Shown here in pieces: positions 25,319-33,350 of a stretch of 64,000 bases of DNA. Under the pieces are notes generated by a model. The model made no database searches and had not been told where the DNA came from. It saw nothing but the letters and a program-made list of their open reading frames with translations. The translations under genes were made by a program, and so were the position numbers. How positions within the stretch are numbered: position 1 is the stretch's first letter; every line of letters starts with the position of its first letter. The DNA comes from Nonomuraea sp. NEAU-A123 (GTDB lineage: Bacteria; Actinomycetota; Actinomycetes; Streptosporangiales; Streptosporangiaceae): positions 124,001 through 188,000 of the forward strand of contig NZ_JAHFZZ010000015.1 in NCBI RefSeq assembly GCF_018603905.1. Reading direction: 5' to 3'.

Positions 25319-26251
25319 CTACCGGCTCGCCCCCCACCACGCCGTGTTGTTCGTGTACCAGCTGACCGTGTCCTTCAGCCCCTGCTCGAACGCGATCTCC
25401 GGGCGGTAGCCCAGCCCGCGCAGCTTGCTGTCGTCGAGCGAGTAGCGGCGGTCGTGGCCCTTGCGGTCCGCGACGGGCTCGACCATGCTCCAGTCCCGGC
25501 CGCACGCCTCCAGCAGCCGGGCGGTCAGCTCCTTGTTGGTCAGCTCGGCTGTGCCCGCGATGTGGTAGACCTCGCCCGGCTCGCCCTTCTCGGCCACCAG
25601 GCGGATGCCCGCGCAGTGGTCGCGGACGTGGATCCAGTCGCGGACGTTCCCGCCGTCGCCGTAGAGCGGCACCCGCTCGCCGCGCAGCAGGTTCGTGATG
25701 AACAGCGGGATGACCTTCTCCGGGTACTGCCTGGGCCCGTAGTTGTTGCCGCACCGGGTGATCGACACGTCGAGGCCGTACGTGATCGCGTACGCGCGGG
25801 CGACCAGGTCACCGCCCGCTTTGGCCGCGGCGTACGGCGAGCGCGGCTGGACCGGCGCGGACTCGTCCCACGAGCCGCGGTCGATGGACCCGTAGACCTC
25901 GTCGGTCGACACGTGCACCACCTTCGGGACACCGGCGTCCAGGCACGCCTGCATGAGCGTCTGGGTGCCGAGCACGTTGGTGCGCACGAACTCCGCCGGG
26001 CCCTCGATCGACCGGTCGACGTGCGACTCCGCGGCGAAGTTGACCACCAGGTCGTGGCCGGGCACCACCTCGCCGAGCAGCCCGGCGTCGCAGATGTCGC
26101 CGTGGACGAACGTGTGCGGCGCCCCTTCGAGGTTGGCCCGGTTGCCCGCGTACGTGAGCTTGTCGAGCACGGTCACATCCGCGTCGGCCAACCCGTGGAC
26201 GAAGTGCGAGCCGATGAAGCCCGCCCCGCCTGTCACCAGGATCCTTCTCAT
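25319..26251 (-). CDS. rfbB: dTDP-glucose 4,6-dehydratase
   Basis: A 310-residue RmlB converting dTDP-glucose to dTDP-4-keto-6-deoxyglucose. ILVTGGAGFIGSHFV is the NAD site, NFAAESHVDRSIEGP and VSTDEVYGSI carry the family Asp-Glu pair, the catalytic Tyr-Lys is in SPYAAAKAGGD, and RCGNNYGPRQYPEKVIP is diagnostic. ATG 26251 overlaps the rmlA stop (ATGA). Central gene of the dTDP-deoxysugar operon. Confidence 0.95.
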   Translation of the reverse strand: MRRILVTGGAGFIGSHFVHGLADADVTVLDKLTYAGNRANLEGAPHTFVHGDICDAGLLGEVVPGHDLVVNFAAESHVDRSIEGPAEFVRTNVLGTQTLMQACLDAGVPKVVHVSTDEVYGSIDRGSWDESAPVQPRSPYAAAKAGGDLVARAYAITYGLDVSITRCGNNYGPRQYPEKVIPLFITNLLRGERVPLYGDGGNVRDWIHVRDHCAGIRLVAEKGEPGEVYHIAGTAELTNKELTARLLEACGRDWSMVEPVADRKGHDRRYSLDDSKLRGLGYRPEIAFEQGLKDTVSWYTNNTAWWGASR

Positions 26252-27315
26252 GAACTGATCTGCACCTTGCTGTGATCGCCCAGCACTAGACGGTGGGCTT
26301 TGGGGGTGTCTGGGGCAGGGGTGACCTCGACGTCGTGGCCGATCAGCGACGACTCGATCCGGCCGACCCCCTGGATGGAGGCCCTGGGCAGCACGATCGA
26401 GTACTCGATCTCGCTGCGGACGATCGCGCAGTCGGCTCCGATCGAGGTGAACGGGCCCACGTAGCTGTCCTGGATGCGCGCGCCGGGGCCGATGATCACC
26501 GGGCCGACGACGCGCGAGCGCTCGACCACGGCCCCCGGCTCCACCACGACCCGCCCGATCAGCTCGCTGGCCTGGTCCACCAGGCCGCTCACCCGGCGGT
26601 CTAGCGACTCCAGCACGAGCCGGTTCACCTCGAGCATGTCGGTGACGTTGCCGGTGTCCTTCCAGTAACCGGAGATCACCGACGACTCGACGCGTAGGTT
26701 CGCCTCGATCAGCCACTGGATCGCGTCGGTGATCTCCAGCTCGCCCCGCCACGACGGCTTGAGCTCGGCCACGGCGGCGTGAATGGCCTGGCTGAAGAGG
26801 TAGACGCCGACCAGCGCGAGGTCGCTCTTGGGCCGGACGGGCTTCTCCTCCAGGCCGACCACCCGGCCGGCCGCGTCGAGCTCGGCGACCCCGAACTGGC
26901 GCGGATCGCCGACCTTGGTGAGCATGATCTGGGCGGTGGGCCGCTCCCTGACGAACCTGTCCACAAGGCCGCTGATGCCGCCCACGATGAAGTTGTCGCC
27001 CAGGTACATGACGAAGTCGTCGTCACCGAGGAAGTCACGGGCGATCAGCACGCCGTGGGCCAGGCCCAGCGGCGCCTCCTGGCGCAGGTAGGTCACCTGC
27101 AGGCCGAACGCGGAACCGTCGCCGACGGCCGCCTCGATCTCGGCGTGCGTGTCGCCGACGACCAGGCCGAGCTCCCTGATCCCCGCCTCGGCGATCGCCT
27201 CCAGGCCGTAGAACAGCACCGGTTTGTTGGCGACGGGGACGAGCTGCTTGGCCGAGGTGTGGGTGATGGGCCGTAGCCGAGTGCCCGACCCTCCGGCGAG
27301 CACGAGTGCTTTCAC
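26248..27315 (-). CDS. rfbA: Glucose-1-phosphate thymidylyltransferase (long form)
   Basis: A 355-residue long-form RmlA making dTDP-glucose. The start KALVLAGGSGTRLRPITH is the nucleotide loop; PLGLAHGVLIARDFLG, VMYLGDNFIVGG and GVAELDAAGRVVGLEEKP are family blocks. A C-terminal left-handed beta-helix (about 245-355) with repeated hexapeptides such as GRVVVEPGAVVERSRVVG distinguishes it from the short form, as in antibiotic-sugar StrD enzymes. GTG 27315 follows the upstream stop by two bases. Second gene of the run starting at 28772. Confidence 0.94.
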   Translation of the reverse strand: MKALVLAGGSGTRLRPITHTSAKQLVPVANKPVLFYGLEAIAEAGIRELGLVVGDTHAEIEAAVGDGSAFGLQVTYLRQEAPLGLAHGVLIARDFLGDDDFVMYLGDNFIVGGISGLVDRFVRERPTAQIMLTKVGDPRQFGVAELDAAGRVVGLEEKPVRPKSDLALVGVYLFSQAIHAAVAELKPSWRGELEITDAIQWLIEANLRVESSVISGYWKDTGNVTDMLEVNRLVLESLDRRVSGLVDQASELIGRVVVEPGAVVERSRVVGPVIIGPGARIQDSYVGPFTSIGADCAIVRSEIEYSIVLPRASIQGVGRIESSLIGHDVEVTPAPDTPKAHRLVLGDHSKVQISS

Positions 27316-27317
27316 CG

Positions 27318-28772
27318 CTAGTAAGCCCCTTCTCCACGGGTGACGACGGACCAGGTCTTCCACAGGATCTGCAGGTCGAGGATGAGGGACCAGTTCTCCA
27401 CGTAGCGCAGGTCGAGGCGTACGGACTCCTCCCAGGTCAGGTTCGAGCGGCCGCTGACCTGCCAGAGTCCGGTCATGCCCGGTTTGACGACCAGGCGGCG
27501 GCGTACGTCGCTGCCGTACTTGGCGACCTCCTCCGGCAGCGGCGGCCGGGGACCGACCAGCGACATGTCACCGCGCATCACGTTGAACAACTGAGGGAGC
27601 TCGTCCAGCGAGTATTTACGGAGGAAAGCGCCTACCGGGGTGATTCTTGGATCGTTCCTAATCTTGAAGAGCACCCCGTCGAGTTCGTTGGCATCGAGGA
27701 GGGTGTCTTTGAGCTTCTCGGCGTCCTTCACCATGGTCCGAAATTTCAGGACACGGAATTCTCTGCCGCGTTTGCCGACCCTGGTCTGGGTGAACAGCGC
27801 GGGGCCATGGCTGGTCAGGCGGATCAGCAGCACGATCGCCAGCAGCGGCACGGACATGAGCAGCAACGCGGCCCCCGCTACGAGCCGGTCGAAGACGGTC
27901 TTGACGAGCTGCTTGGTGCCGTCGAACTCGGGATGCCCCACGTGCAGCAGCGGCATCCCCGCCACCGGCCTGATGCTGATCCGCGGGCCCGCGACCTCCA
28001 TGAGCGCCGGCGCGACGAACAAGTCGGTGCGCGCGGTCTCCAGGCTCCAGGCCAGCCGCCGCAGCGCCGACCCGTCGAACTCCGGGCAGGCGGTGACGGC
28101 GACCGCGTCGGCTCGCGTCCGCTCCACCACCTCGGCGACGTCGCCGAACGAGCCCAGCACGGGGACGCCGTCGAGATCGGCGTCCATTCGGTCCGGCGGC
28201 AGGCAGGCGCCGACGACCATCATCCCGTGGTACGGCTGACGGCGGAACTGCATGATCAGGTCAAGGATGGATTCGCGATGGCCGACGGCGATGACCTGGC
28301 GCATGTACTCGCCGACGACTCTCCGGCTGTGCAGCCGTTTTCGCATCTTGTAGCGAAAGTACAACGTGGACAGGAGCGCCAGCGGCAGCATCGCCATCAC
28401 GAAGCTGCGCGCGACGACGGTCTGCGTGGCGTAGGCGCCGATCGCGACGGCGGCCATCAACCCGACGCCACCGTTGAAGACGGCCCTGAACTCCTCAGTG
28501 CCCTCGCCGTGCGCGCGCTGACGGTATGCGCCTCCCATCGTCAGCGCCAGGGGCCAGCCGATGATCAGGCAGACCCCCAGAAGGAACTCGGCCAGCGGAA
28601 CGTACGCGCCGGACGAGAGACGGATACTCAGCACGCAGACGCACGCGATCAGCGCGCACGCCATGTCGCCTCCCCAAAGAAGCCGTAAATACGCCCGCGT
28701 CCAGATGCTCGACGCATGGCGTGATACGGCTTCGAGGAGCACAACGTCGGACTCCCCGGTCCCCACCCTCAT
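27318..28772 (-). CDS. Polyprenyl glycosylphosphotransferase (initiating sugar-phosphate transferase)
   Basis: A 484-residue enzyme of the WbaP/CpsE type that starts repeat-unit assembly by moving a sugar phosphate onto undecaprenyl phosphate. Four N-terminal membrane segments precede a soluble CoA-binding-like domain (QVIAVGHRESILDLI), a fifth helix about residues 290-315, and the catalytic C-terminus: FTQTRVGKRGREF, VLKFRTMVKDAE, FLRKYSLDELPQLFNV, DMSLVGPRPPLPEEV and KPGMTGLWQVSGRS. ATG 28772 is preceded by AGGGTGGT six bases away. First gene of the operon 28772-23478. Confidence 0.93.
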   Translation of the reverse strand: MRVGTGESDVVLLEAVSRHASSIWTRAYLRLLWGGDMACALIACVCVLSIRLSSGAYVPLAEFLLGVCLIIGWPLALTMGGAYRQRAHGEGTEEFRAVFNGGVGLMAAVAIGAYATQTVVARSFVMAMLPLALLSTLYFRYKMRKRLHSRRVVGEYMRQVIAVGHRESILDLIMQFRRQPYHGMMVVGACLPPDRMDADLDGVPVLGSFGDVAEVVERTRADAVAVTACPEFDGSALRRLAWSLETARTDLFVAPALMEVAGPRISIRPVAGMPLLHVGHPEFDGTKQLVKTVFDRLVAGAALLLMSVPLLAIVLLIRLTSHGPALFTQTRVGKRGREFRVLKFRTMVKDAEKLKDTLLDANELDGVLFKIRNDPRITPVGAFLRKYSLDELPQLFNVMRGDMSLVGPRPPLPEEVAKYGSDVRRRLVVKPGMTGLWQVSGRSNLTWEESVRLDLRYVENWSLILDLQILWKTWSVVTRGEGAY

Positions 28773-29042
28773 AGCACCACCCTGAAGACTCTGTGCACCG
28801 CAGTAACATGACGTTCCTTGAACCTCATGGGTTGACAAGTCCCCCATGCACCTTCAAGGGCGGCGGCCCCCACTAAAGAGTAAAGATCCACTCCAGCCTG
28901 GGAAATACCGTCAAATGTCCACAACCGGACGGATCTAGGGATGGCCGAGGGGTTGACGGAACGATCCAAAAGTGCCAACCGGCGAGTCGGCAAACGTGAA
29001 GTTTATGGCCGGATTTCAGCGGGTTTCTGGAATATGAAGTGG

Positions 29043-29393
29043 CTAGTCATATTCCAGATCCGGCAAAGCGGACGGCGGGTCGGGGCTCCGCCAGACGACC
29101 ACGACCCCGTCATGCGCCGACTCGGCGGCGAGGTTCAGGCGGTCAAGATCGAAGTCGGGTAGGTAGCGGAGGCGGGCGAGAAACGTGGCGTCGGTGGCCG
29201 ACCTGGGCACTACGCAGCCCTCGCCGTCGCGGTCGAGCAGGATGTAGAGGACGTCCTCTCCCGACTCGGTCACCACACGGACCTCGACCACGTCCTCCCA
29301 CGCAAGGGCTTCGACGCTCCCGTCCGCATAGTGACGGGTTACGCCCTCTTCCGTGACATACACGTAGGAGTCCGGCATCGCGTTGCCGTGCAT
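29043..29393 (-). CDS. Small conserved hypothetical protein
   Basis: A 116-residue soluble acidic protein with no recognisable catalytic motif. It alternates short strands and turns (YVYVTEEGVTRHYADGS, LAWEDVVEVRVVTESGEDVLY, EGCVVPRSATDATFLARL, FDLDRLN). I recall similar small actinomycete proteins that start with a GSxxxLxWDDLxxV strand pattern and are annotated only as hypothetical. Start at 29393 or the in-frame ATG at 29378; neither has a strong ribosome-binding site. It stands alone between the polysaccharide locus and the GntR gene. Confidence 0.6.
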   Translation of the reverse strand: MHGNAMPDSYVYVTEEGVTRHYADGSVEALAWEDVVEVRVVTESGEDVLYILLDRDGEGCVVPRSATDATFLARLRYLPDFDLDRLNLAAESAHDGVVVVWRSPDPPSALPDLEYD

Positions 29394-29520
29394 GGCCGCG
29401 ATTCTTGCGAGTTCTGGGGTTCCCCCGCAAGGGTTCGCGATTATGGGTGCGGATCTCCCTCGCGAAAGTCGCTCAGCAGGAGGTCAGGACAGGCCCGGAC
29501 GCGACCTCGCGAGAGACTCG

Positions 29521-29650
29521 GGAACGGCCTTCAAGGGGGGCTCGGGCAGCGCCCGGGAAGGGGTCAGGAGCGGCCTTCTGGGGGTTGGGCAGCGCCAGGA
29601 GCGGCCTTCTGGGGGTTGGGCCGCGCCCGGGGAGGGCTCAGGAGCGGCCG
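29521..29650. repeat. Degenerate 31-bp tandem repeats at the gntR 3' end
   Basis: Two nearly identical 31-base units abut at 29565-29595 and 29596-29626, each beginning CAGGAGCGGCCTTCTGGGGG. A partial unit at 29639-29650 contains the last codons and stop of the gntR gene, and a diverged unit lies at 29521-29552. The array appears to be expansion of the gntR 3' end. No protein is encoded. Confidence 0.7.
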
Positions 29651-30282
29651 TCAAGAGAGGTGCCGTCGCCCCATGAGTGGCTCAGGTGGGCGGCTACCGC
29701 GGCCTGTGCCGTATCGGCGGGACCGGTGGCGATCGCGTCGAGCAGGGCCCGGTGTTCGTGCACGAGCACGTCCCTGTCCGCGTAGACCTCGCGCAGGCGG
29801 ACCAGGCCGAGCCGGGTCTCGGCGGCGAGCGCGCCGTAGAGCCGTTCGAGCCGCGGGCTACCCACGGCCTCGATCAGCGCCTGGTGCAGCGCCATGTGCT
29901 CGGCCACCGACTCCGACCACGGCGCGTCGGCGGGCAACGCGCCCATGCGGGCGAGCGCCGCCTCCGCCTCCGGCACCCGCCGTCCCGCCACCGCCGTGGC
30001 CATGAGGCCCTCCAGCGGTCTGCGTACGTACATGAGATCGTCGAGGTCCGCGATCGTCACCTCGGGGACATAAGCACTGCGATTACGTTCACGCCTGAGC
30101 AGCCCTTCGTGCACCAGCACGGCCAGCGCCTCGCGGACCGTCGGCCTGGCCACACCGTAGGCGGCGGCAAGCTCCTGCTCGGGCAGCGCCGTGCCCGGCC
30201 CGATCTCGCCGGAGAGCACCCTGCGGCGCAGCGCGTCGGCGAGCGCGCCGACCGTGGAGACGGGTCTGAGCGGCAACGTCAC
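29638..30282 (-). CDS. GntR-family transcriptional regulator (FCD/FadR type)
   Basis: A 214-residue regulator with an N-terminal winged helix (LADALRRRVLSGEIGPGTAL, PEQELAAAYGVARPTVREAL, residues about 12-60) and a helical FCD-type effector domain with likely metal-binding histidines in HMALHQALIEAVGSPRL and the final AHLSHSW. GTG 30282 is preferred because the protein then begins just before the DNA-binding domain; ATG 30315 is also open. It lies 45 bases downstream of the EamA transporter gene on the same strand, so it probably controls that exporter through the palindrome at 31334-31346. Confidence 0.88.
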   Translation of the reverse strand: MTLPLRPVSTVGALADALRRRVLSGEIGPGTALPEQELAAAYGVARPTVREALAVLVHEGLLRRERNRSAYVPEVTIADLDDLMYVRRPLEGLMATAVAGRRVPEAEAALARMGALPADAPWSESVAEHMALHQALIEAVGSPRLERLYGALAAETRLGLVRLREVYADRDVLVHEHRALLDAIATGPADTAQAAVAAHLSHSWGDGTSLDGRS

Positions 30283-30327
30283 GGCTGCGACTCTAACGCC
30301 TCGTCGCGGACACACCCTTTTCGCCCA

Positions 30328-31326
30328 CTACCGCCCCGGCCCCGCCCCCTCCGACCCCGGCCCCTCCGGCAGCGGCACTTCTGCCAACGGCCTTTCAGCC
30401 AGCGGCCTCGCAGACAACGGCGTCTCTGCGAGCAACCCCTCGGACACCGCCCTCTCGGACGCCGGTCGTTCCCGACGTGCCTTTTCCGGTACGGCCACCG
30501 CGACCAGGCTGATCGCCAGCAGGACGAGACCGGCGATCGACACCGGAGTCAGGCGCTCACCGAGGACCAGCAGCCCGAGCAGCGCGGCGACGGCCGGCTC
30601 GGTCAGGGCGAGCGTGGCGGCCGTGGCCACTGGAGTGGTGCGCAGGCCCCGGCCGTACAGGAAATAGGACAGAGCAGTGGCCCCGACACCGAGATACAGG
30701 GCGGCGAGCAGCCCGCGCGGCTCGGCCAGCCACTCGGTGCCCCGCCAGAGCAGGACCGGCAGCATGATGACGGCGGCGCCACCGAACAGCACCCCCATGA
30801 CCGCGTTCGAGGGCACGCCCGCGCTGATCGCCCGAGCGGCGGTGACGGCGTAGAACGCGTACAGCAACCCACCGAGCAGCGCGAACGCCACCCCGGACAC
30901 CATCTGCCCACCCGCCTGCGCCCCACCGCCGACGATCAGCGCGGCGCACCCGCCGACCGCGGCGGCGGTCGCCATGGCCCACCGCCTGCTAGGCCGCTGT
31001 CCGTGCAGCAGCCAGGAGAGCAGCCCCGTGAAGACGGGCCCGCTGCCGATCGCGACAACCGTACCGATGGCCACCCCGGTACGGGCGACCGCGGCGAAGA
31101 AGCACAGTTGGTACGCGGCCACGGCGACGGCGGCCAGCAGCAACCCGGGAGTGATCAGCGGCCCGCGCCTGACTCCCGTCCAGGCGAACAGGGCGAGCGC
31201 CGCACCGCCGATGACCAGCCGGGCGGCGGCCAAGGCAATGGAGTCGGCCGAGACGAGCAGTCCCGCCGTGCCGGCCGTCCCCCAGAGCACGGAGGCACCG
31301 ACGACGGCGAAAGGTCCGTTCTTCAT
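30328..31326 (-). CDS. EamA/DMT-family transporter
   Basis: A 332-residue drug/metabolite exporter with ten predicted membrane helices arranged as two EamA repeats (about residues 5-135 and 145-285). Typical blocks are VLWGTAGTAGLLV, AARLVIGGAALAL, TGVAIGTVVAIGSGPVF and VGATALSYFLYGRGL, and LALTEPAVAALLGLLVLGE. A cytoplasmic tail of about 45 residues is repetitive (ERPASERAVSEG, ARPLAERPLAEVPLPEG), an unusual addition. ATG 31326 gives the first helix at once; ATG 31335 overlaps an operator-like palindrome. Likely cotranscribed with the gntR gene. Confidence 0.87.
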   Translation of the reverse strand: MKNGPFAVVGASVLWGTAGTAGLLVSADSIALAAARLVIGGAALALFAWTGVRRGPLITPGLLLAAVAVAAYQLCFFAAVARTGVAIGTVVAIGSGPVFTGLLSWLLHGQRPSRRWAMATAAAVGGCAALIVGGGAQAGGQMVSGVAFALLGGLLYAFYAVTAARAISAGVPSNAVMGVLFGGAAVIMLPVLLWRGTEWLAEPRGLLAALYLGVGATALSYFLYGRGLRTTPVATAATLALTEPAVAALLGLLVLGERLTPVSIAGLVLLAISLVAVAVPEKARRERPASERAVSEGLLAETPLSARPLAERPLAEVPLPEGPGSEGAGPGR

Positions 31327-31333
31327 GCCCATC

Positions 31334-31346
31334 ATTGTCTGACAAT
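31334..31346. promoter_or_regulatory. GntR-type operator palindrome at the EamA start
   Basis: ATTGTC-T-GACAAT is a perfect 13-base palindrome. It fits the TNGTNNNACNA pattern known for FCD-type GntR regulators such as LldR. It overlaps the stop codon of the upstream gene and lies directly before the EamA start, so binding by the GntR encoded in the same operon would block its expression (inference). Confidence 0.6.
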
Positions 31347-31723
31347 TAGACAATTTCGTCCAATTGCTGGTCGATGAACCGCCCGGCCGGGGCGGCCAGC
31401 TCGCCCGCGTAGTCGTCGAGCATCGCGAGCCCGTCGTGGATGCTGGACGTGGTCTTGCGAGGCAGCGCCAGCAACACGTCGCCCTCGACGGAGACCACCC
31501 CATCGACGTGGAACGCGCCGTCGACGGCCGCGATGGAGACGGTGAAGCTGAGCTCACGGCCGTCGGGGAGGGTGAACATGGTCCCGGTCCGGACACCAGC
31601 GGGCGGGAAGAAATAGGAGAAGGGCTCGTTCCTGACGAACGGGTGGTGTAACTCGGCGAGGATCTCCGCCGCCCGGCTCAACGCCGCCAGCAGGCCGGCC
31701 GCGGCCAGACTCTCGCTGTCCAC
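31346..31723 (-). CDS. Hypothetical protein
   Basis: A 125-residue soluble protein I do not recognise. It has an Ala/Leu-rich N-terminal helix (AAAGLLAALSRAAEILAEL), then beta-rich segments FSYFFPPAGVRTGTMFTLPD and LSFTVSIAAVDGAFHVDGVV, and a C-terminal helix ending RFIDQQLDEIV. GTG 31723 is the most sensible start because further upstream the frame leaves coding-like composition; GGGG runs into the start. The stop overlaps the operator of the next gene. Confidence 0.55.
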   Translation of the reverse strand: MDSESLAAAGLLAALSRAAEILAELHHPFVRNEPFSYFFPPAGVRTGTMFTLPDGRELSFTVSIAAVDGAFHVDGVVSVEGDVLLALPRKTTSSIHDGLAMLDDYAGELAAPAGRFIDQQLDEIV

Positions 31724-31868
31724 CCCCCGAGGGTAGATCAGCCCGCCCACCCATGACCAGGCGCAAGGCACTTGGGGGCGGACACCCCACCCCACAGCCC
31801 CGGCCGTCGCGCGGCCGGGCCGGTCGGTCGCGGGCCGGTTGGTGGTGGGGCAACCGGTTGGTGGCGGG

Positions 31869-32360
31869 TCAGTCGGTGGCGAGGCGGGCGTGGCGTTCGA
31901 CGTCGTAGCGGCGGCCGTCGTAGCGGAGTTTCTGGCGTTCGATGCCCTCCGGGCGGAAGCCTGCCTTCGTCGCCACTCGGCATGAGGCCGGGTTGTTCGT
32001 ACGGTGTCCCAGCTCCAGCCGATACAGGCCACGTTCGCGGAAGGCCCAGCGGGTCAGCTCGACCATGGCCGCCACCGCGACACCCCGGCCCCTGGCCTCG
32101 GGCACCGTCCAGTAGGAGACCCAGCCGTTGCCGTGGCCGTCGATGCCCGTCACCGCGACGTTGCCCACGACCTGCCCGGAGAGCGTGACGGCGAACGCGT
32201 GCCCGGCGCCGGCCCAGCCCGCGATCCACCCCGCCGCGTCCTTGAGCGACACGATCGGCCAAGACGCCTGGCTGACCATGTCGGGCGCCTGGAACGCGCG
32301 CAGCACCGCAGGAGCGTCGTCCGCACACCACTCGCGCAGCTCGATGTCCAAACCTGTCAC
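31869..32360 (-). CDS. GNAT-family N-acetyltransferase
   Basis: A 163-residue acetyltransferase of the RimJ/RimL-like GNAT group. LDIELREWCADDAPAVLRAF, FAVTLSGQVVGNVAV, YWTVPEARGRGVAVAAM (acetyl-CoA pyrophosphate loop RGRGVA) and LYRLELGHRTNNPASCRVATKA-type terminal helix segments are in order. It should acetylate a protein N-terminus or small-molecule amine. GTG 32360 is preferred; GTG 32390 is an alternative. Monocistronic-looking, no clear partner. Confidence 0.85.
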   Translation of the reverse strand: MTGLDIELREWCADDAPAVLRAFQAPDMVSQASWPIVSLKDAAGWIAGWAGAGHAFAVTLSGQVVGNVAVTGIDGHGNGWVSYWTVPEARGRGVAVAAMVELTRWAFRERGLYRLELGHRTNNPASCRVATKAGFRPEGIERQKLRYDGRRYDVERHARLATD

Positions 32361-32399
32361 GCTGCCCGAGACTAACGCCTCCCCTGCCACCTTTACGCC

Positions 32400-32759
32400 C
32401 TATTGCCCGATTTTGTGAGCAGCCTCGAAGGGCTCGACCAGCTCCTTGGGCGCCGTCAAGCACCACGCCTCGGCGACCAGCTCGAACAGCTCGTCGGCAT
32501 CAATCCGCTTGAGATGCACCACGACCCACCCGAACCGGCCGGCGGTGAACTGGATCTCGAACACCTCGGGCCGCTCGGCGACCAGCGCCATCTGCTCCTC
32601 GATCGTCGCCTTGAGCCCGACGGTCTCGGTCTCTTCCCACAGATAACCGAAGCCCTTGTCGCGCACCTTGAGGCTGACCCAGGTGCCACCGTGATCGCCC
32701 AGGCGCGCCTCGGGCAACTCGTCCAGCAGCTTGAGGAACTCGTCGACGCTCACACCCAT
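32400..32759 (-). CDS. MmcQ/YjbR-family protein
   Basis: A 119-residue small alpha/beta protein of the MmcQ/YjbR family, with a CyaY-like fold of unknown cellular role. DEFLKLLDELPEARLGDHG, LKVRDKGFGYLWEE, FEIQFTAGRFGWVVVHLKRI and ELFELVAEAWCLTAPKEL follow the family order. ATG 32759 gives standard length. It is separated from neighbours by about 40-55 bases. Confidence 0.78.
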   Translation of the reverse strand: MGVSVDEFLKLLDELPEARLGDHGGTWVSLKVRDKGFGYLWEETETVGLKATIEEQMALVAERPEVFEIQFTAGRFGWVVVHLKRIDADELFELVAEAWCLTAPKELVEPFEAAHKIGQ

Positions 32760-32815
32760 GGTGTCTTGTGTAGCAAACCGCCCCGACACTTTCCCCCGGC
32801 CGCGGCAACTGGGCC

Positions 32816-33235
32816 TCACTCGTAGTAGCGGGCCTCGATCACGTTCCCGTCGAGGTCGGAGAAGTAGATCACGTCCGGCGCGATGCCTCTGGCGCCGAAC
32901 GAGTTCGAGCCGGTGCCGGTGACCTCGACGCCGTGCCGGGCGAGCCTGGCTTCGAGCGCGTCGAAGTCCGCGCGGCCGAGCGCCAGGCAGAAGTGGTTCA
33001 CCGGGTGACCGGCGCTGCCGCTGACGCCGGTGCCCTCGTCGATGCGGTTCGCCGCGCTCTCGGGCATCAGATCGATGATCGTGTCACTGGAGACCCGCAC
33101 GCTGGGGAATGGCGCCTTGCCATCCTTGAACTCCTCTGCACGTACCCCGGGCAGGCCGATGACCTGCTCGTAGAAGTCGAGCGCGCGAAGCTGGTCCGAG
33201 ACCCAGCAGACGAGATGATCCAGACGCACGTCCAT
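32816..33235 (-). CDS. VOC-family (glyoxalase/bleomycin-resistance fold) protein
   Basis: A 139-residue vicinal-oxygen-chelate protein: LDHLVCWVSDQLRALDFYEQ begins the first beta-alpha-beta-beta-beta module and VNHFCLALGRADFDALEARL the second, ending IYFSDLDGNVIEARYYE with the usual Asp/Glu metal ligand. It may be a dioxygenase, lyase or small-molecule binding protein. ATG 33235 has GGAGG at ideal distance, which decides against ATG 33250. No substrate hint from neighbours. Confidence 0.83.
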   Translation of the reverse strand: MDVRLDHLVCWVSDQLRALDFYEQVIGLPGVRAEEFKDGKAPFPSVRVSSDTIIDLMPESAANRIDEGTGVSGSAGHPVNHFCLALGRADFDALEARLARHGVEVTGTGSNSFGARGIAPDVIYFSDLDGNVIEARYYE

Positions 33236-33350
33236 ACAGACCTCCGGCATGAGGGTGTCGACCTCGTCCAATATGTGATGCCCGACTTATCCCTGTCCAC
33301 CTGTCGGATTGTGAGAGGGCCGTCTGTCGTAGGGGTAAGCGAAGAGAAAG

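Noticed and set aside
24413..26275. 620-codon plus-strand frame
   Set aside because: Antisense to the EEP, rmlB and rmlA genes; rich in Arg, Gly, His and Val with no domain pattern.
27306..28688. 460-codon plus-strand frame opposite the polyprenyl glycosylphosphotransferase
   Set aside because: Shadow frame; the minus-strand gene has all catalytic motifs.
28832..28837. TTGACA in the gap upstream of the polyprenyl glycosylphosphotransferase
   Set aside because: No matching -10 lies 16-18 bases away on the plus strand and there is no plus-strand gene to serve.
29677..31377. 566-codon plus-strand frame
   Set aside because: Antisense to gntR and the EamA transporter; composition is low-complexity and no ribosome-binding site fits.
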